The notes under the pieces: generated by a model
Database searches by the model: none
Told to the model about the DNA's origin: nothing
The model's input: the letters and a program-made list of their open reading frames with translations, nothing else
Program-made: the position numbers and the translations under genes
Assembly (NCBI GenBank): GCA_023432995.1
Contig: JAEZES010000013.1
Coordinates: 1 to 7,322, forward strand
DNA: 7,322 bases
Direction: 5' to 3'
Origin: Pseudomonadota bacterium
Lineage (GTDB): Bacteria > Pseudomonadota > Alphaproteobacteria > Sphingomonadales > Sphingomonadaceae
In this document: positions 1 to 7,322 of the stretch, piece by piece
How positions within the stretch are numbered: the stretch's first letter is position 1
Layout: the number at the start of each line of letters is the position of its first letter

Positions 1-291
1 TATCTCGCGGTCCTTGTGGATATTGCCGGCGTAGAACTGGTGGGGGGCGCGCGTGCGCCGGCCCGGCGGCGGCGCGGCGCCGGGCGCGCGGCTCGGGATC
101 TCGAGCGGGCCGAACGCGCGGCTGAAGCGCTTGTGCTGCGCGTCGGTGATCCGCGCCTCGCGGACCACCAGCACGCCATATTCGGCCATCGCCGCCTCGA
201 CCGTCTCGACCAGCGCGTCGGACGGTTCGCCGGACAGGTCGGCGCCGACCAGCTCGGCTGCGAACAGCGGGTGCAGCGGGCGAACCTCCAT
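1..291 (-). CDS. TauD/TfdA-family 2-oxoglutarate-dependent dioxygenase, N-terminal part (cut by window edge)
   Basis: This is an open frame reading leftward from ATG at 289-291; 97 codons are visible and no stop occurs before the edge. The protein starts MEVRPLHPLFAAELVGADLS, the usual opening of TauD/TfdA enzymes (HPLFAAEV-G-DLS). It continues with EYGVLVVREARITDAQHKRF (37-56) and AFGPLEI (59-65), matching the family's 'gVlvfr..ltd.q...fs..FGplE' block. YAGNI at 87-91 fits the family's 'SN(V/L)' strand just before the iron site. The family uses Fe(II), 2-oxoglutarate and O2 to hydroxylate small substrates such as taurine, alkyl sulfates or phenoxyalkanoates. The catalytic HxD and distal His lie beyond the window, so activity and substrate cannot be judged. 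A Pro/Gly/Arg-rich stretch (69-82) before YAGNI is a likely loop. The gene is divergent from the MarR-family gene. The family call is fairly secure; the substrate is unknown. Confidence 0.85.
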   Translation of the reverse strand, partial: MEVRPLHPLFAAELVGADLSGEPSDALVETVEAAMAEYGVLVVREARITDAQHKRFSRAFGPLEIPSRAPGAAPPPGRRTRAPHQFYAGNIHKDREI

Positions 292-355
292 CGGCAGAGG
301 CCTACCGCAGGCGATCAGGCGTTGCAAAAGCGAGCGCCGGGTGCGAGCCCGGGGC
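292..355. promoter_or_regulatory. Divergent dioxygenase/MarR intergenic region with candidate operator
   Basis: This 64-bp gap separates the two start codons and must hold both promoters unless they extend into the genes. An imperfect dyad at 318-338 is centred on AAAA (326-329): left arm GGCGTTGC, right arm GCGAGCGCC, with one wobble and one bulged base. It overlaps TTGCAA (322-327). On the minus strand TTGCAA is followed 17 bases later by TAGGCC, a weak -35/-10 pair that would start transcription almost at the dioxygenase ATG. A second dyad, CCGGG (337-341) and CCCGG (348-352), lies directly before the MarR ATG and could form a small hairpin over its ribosome-binding region. MarR proteins usually bind imperfect palindromes of about this size in divergent promoters. 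The operator and promoter calls are inferences from pattern only. Confidence 0.35.
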
Positions 356-795
356 ATGGGCAAGGCGCTTGACTGGGGCATCCTCGCCGGATCTGTCGGT
401 CCGCGCGCGAGATTGCTGCGCAACGCGCTGACCGCACGCTCGATCGCGGTCTCGGCCCCTCACCGCCTGCCGACCGGGTCGCTGACGGTGCTCGCGCTGA
501 TCGCGGCCAACCCCGGCAGCTCTCAGAAAGCGCTCGCCCGCCAGGCAGGGATCAGCCAGTCGGCCCTGGTCGGGATCGTCGACCAGCTCGAAGCGCAGGG
601 GCTGGCGTCGCGCGACCGCTCGGCCAGCGACCGGCGGCGCAACCAGGTCACGGTCACGTCGGCCGGCGAGGCGGCGATGCAGACGCTGTTTGCGGCCGTC
701 TCGGCCGAGGAAGCGGCGATTCGCGAGGCGCTCGGGCCGCGCGACCTCAAGACGCTGCTGGCCCTGCTCGACCAGGCGATCGCGGCGCTCGAGGC

Positions 796-799
<4 letters not shown>
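356..799 (+). CDS. MarR-family winged-helix transcriptional regulator
   Basis: The protein has 147 residues, a normal length for MarR regulators, which bind DNA as homodimers and usually repress nearby genes until a small ligand binds. The winged helix is clear: LTVLALIAANPGSSQKALAR (43-62) leads into the recognition helix region QAGISQSALVGIVDQLEAQG (63-82). The wing follows with the signature SDRRRNQVTVTSAGE (91-105), where the DRR triplet is the classic MarR wing. The terminal helices (106-147) form the dimer interface. There is no cysteine, so thiol redox sensing of the OhrR type is excluded. ATG at 356 was chosen because the in-frame sequence upstream overlaps the divergent dioxygenase and has no MarR resemblance; no strong Shine-Dalgarno precedes it. 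The divergent dioxygenase is the likeliest target besides itself. The ligand is unknown. Confidence 0.88.
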
Positions 800-2232
<1,433 letters not shown>

Positions 2233-2256
2233 TTCACTCAGTTCCAGAACGTTCGG

Positions 2257-2339
2257 CCCGTCACGCCGGCGCAGGCGACCCGACGAGGATCGGCGCTGCG
2301 CTTTCGGCACGAGGTCCCGGCTGCCGCCGGGATGACGGG
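2257..2339. repeat. REP/MITE-like palindromic intergenic element between gltB and gltD
   Basis: An 83-bp element is bounded by inverted termini CCCGTCACGCCGGCG (2257-2271) and CGCCGGGATGACGGG (2325-2339), which pair at 13 of 15 positions. Its right half contains a perfect hairpin, TCCCGGC-TGCC-GCCGGGA (2315-2332). Read on the minus strand, the right end CCCGTCATCCCGGCGGCAGC translates as VIPAAAG. This resembles the 'VIPA-AGI' peptide seen when dispersed intergenic repeats of Alphaproteobacteria are translated. The element fills most of the gap between the two glt genes. As RNA it would fold into a stable structure, which in REP-type elements can protect upstream mRNA from 3' decay or adjust expression of adjacent cistrons. 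No T-run follows the hairpin, so it is not a standard terminator. Genome copy number cannot be seen from one copy. Confidence 0.75.
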
Positions 2340-2356
2340 GTAGGGTCTCGCCATGG

Positions 2357-7012
<4,656 letters not shown>

Positions 7013-7020
7013 GCTCGTCG

Positions 7021-7025
7021 TTCCT
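7021..7025 (-). promoter_or_regulatory. Ribosome-binding site deciding the gltB TTG start
   Basis: AGGAA on the minus strand at 7025-7021 is followed by eight bases and then TTG at 7012. This is good Shine-Dalgarno spacing. The alternative ATG at 7129 is preceded by a pyrimidine-rich stretch with no such motif, and TTG at 7153 has only a weak AGG. The site therefore favours the shorter gltB product. Confidence 0.55.
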
Positions 7026-7035
7026 GTTTCGGCGG

Positions 7036-7117
7036 GCCAAGGCTCGCTCCGGCACCGCTCGCCTGGCGGCAACGAAGCGCGACTCACCCATCCGCGGGTT
7101 GTCTCAAGTTTGTCGCG
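7036..7117 (-). promoter_or_regulatory. Structured gltB leader: two candidate stem-loops
   Basis: If gltB starts at 7012, this is untranslated leader. Read on the minus strand, CGCGAC (7117-7112) pairs perfectly with GTCGCG (7083-7078) and encloses a smaller stem, ACCC (7099-7096) with GGGT (7089-7086). Next, GCCAGGC (7067-7061) can pair with GCCTTGGC (7043-7036) with one bulged T. This second stem ends about ten bases before the AGGAA ribosome-binding site. Such structure could modulate translation, but GC-rich DNA forms short stems by chance, and I match it to no known riboswitch or attenuator. Confidence 0.3.
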
Positions 7118-7177
7118 AGGCTTTCCCATGGCGACAGGAAAGACTTTTGGCAAGTTTCGCCTGCGTACGCCACAAAG

Positions 7178-7210
7178 TTGCGCACTCAGCCGCGAAAGCG
7201 CAATTTTGCG
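7178..7210. promoter_or_regulatory. Nested TTGCG/CGCAA dyads upstream of gltB
   Basis: On the plus strand TTGCGC (7178-7183) and GCGCAA (7198-7203) form a perfect inverted repeat with a 14-base spacer. CGCAA (7199-7203) and TTGCG (7206-7210) form a second, tight dyad with a two-base spacer. The set abuts the stop codon of the upstream gene and sits in a stretch of about 55% GC (7101-7210) between GC-rich coding regions. It is placed where the gltBD promoter or its regulator should act. It could alternatively be a weak terminator for the upstream gene, but the stem is short and has no good T-run. I found no convincing -35/-10 or sigma-54 promoter nearby. Confidence 0.3.
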
Positions 7211-7322
7211 TCAGCCCGCGCCGCGCATCCGCTGAAGCGTGACCAGAGCCGCGCGCAAGGCGGCGTCCGTCTGAGCCGGCGCGCCGGGGCCTGGGGCCGG
7301 CTGGGCGGCCCCAGGATTGAGC
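7211..7322 (-). CDS. C-terminal end of an unidentified protein (cut by window edge)
   Basis: A frame enters from the right edge and ends at TGA (7211-7213), giving 36 residues. The visible part has a Pro/Ala/Gly-rich stretch, AAQPAPGPGAPAQ, then a likely amphipathic helix, TDAALRAALVTLQRMRGAG. This looks like a disordered linker followed by a terminal helix. Coding is supported by a sharp base-composition step exactly at the stop: about 79% GC in 7211-7322 against about 55% in the next 110 bases. Third codon positions are mostly G or C. I do not recognise the protein. It has the same orientation as gltB, 198 bp ahead of the chosen gltB start, so co-transcription is possible but the low-GC dyad region argues for a separate gltB promoter. 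Confidence 0.45.
   Translation of the reverse strand, partial: LNPGAAQPAPGPGAPAQTDAALRAALVTLQRMRGAG

Noticed and set aside
53..355. Extension of the MarR protein by 101 residues from GTG 53
   Set aside because: This part is antisense to the dioxygenase gene and unlike any MarR N-terminus; ATG 356 gives the normal length.
2233..2310. N-terminal extension of GltD by 26 residues from GTG 2310
   Set aside because: The extension lies mostly in the repeat and is not GltD-like; ATG 2232 gives the usual start.
2315..2332. Perfect 7-bp hairpin between gltB and gltD as an intrinsic terminator
   Set aside because: No T-run follows on either strand, and a terminator here would cut off gltD, which is needed with gltB.
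2238..2354. A 38-codon minus-strand frame beginning MARPYPVIPAAAG just after the gltB stop
   Set aside because: It translates the palindromic repeat; such peptides recur wherever these repeats occur and are not evidence of a gene.
7120..7153. TTGCCA with CATGGG 17 bases downstream as a gltB promoter
   Set aside because: The -10 is too unlike TATAAT to support, and several equally weak pairs exist in the same stretch.

Overview
The window is a high-GC chromosomal segment, most likely from an alphaproteobacterium and probably a sphingomonad. That placement is inferred from three things: the GC-rich codon use, the style of the GltB/GltD sequences, and an intergenic palindromic repeat whose translation reads 'VIPAAAG', a hallmark of repeats common in this class. 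No marker in the window fixes the genus.

Layout from left to right. Positions 1-291 (minus) hold the N-terminal 97 residues of a TauD/TfdA-type 2-oxoglutarate-dependent dioxygenase cut by the window edge. It is divergent, across a 64-bp gap, from a complete MarR-family regulator at 356-799 (plus). That gene runs head-on into gltD (796-2232, minus), and the two stop codons share the palindrome CTAG. Upstream of gltD, a 124-bp gap contains an 83-bp REP/MITE-like palindromic element at 2257-2339. It is followed by gltB (2357-7012, minus), which fills almost two thirds of the window. The gltB leader (7013-7210) is richer in A and T and contains several inverted repeats. At the right edge (7211-7322, minus) is the C-terminal end of an unidentified upstream gene.

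How the genes work together: gltB and gltD encode the large and small subunits of NADPH-dependent glutamate synthase (GOGAT). GltD oxidises NADPH and passes electrons through FAD and Fe-S clusters to GltB. GltB hydrolyses glutamine, channels the ammonia inward, and reductively aminates 2-oxoglutarate at FMN to make glutamate. Every diagnostic motif I looked for is intact. The MarR/dioxygenase pair looks like a separate small regulatory unit.

Most of the window is ordinary housekeeping DNA. I see no sign of an undescribed multi-gene system. The items worth a second look are the repeat inside the gltBD operon, the shared stop codons, the probable TTG start of gltB, the structured gltB leader, and the MarR/dioxygenase pairing.
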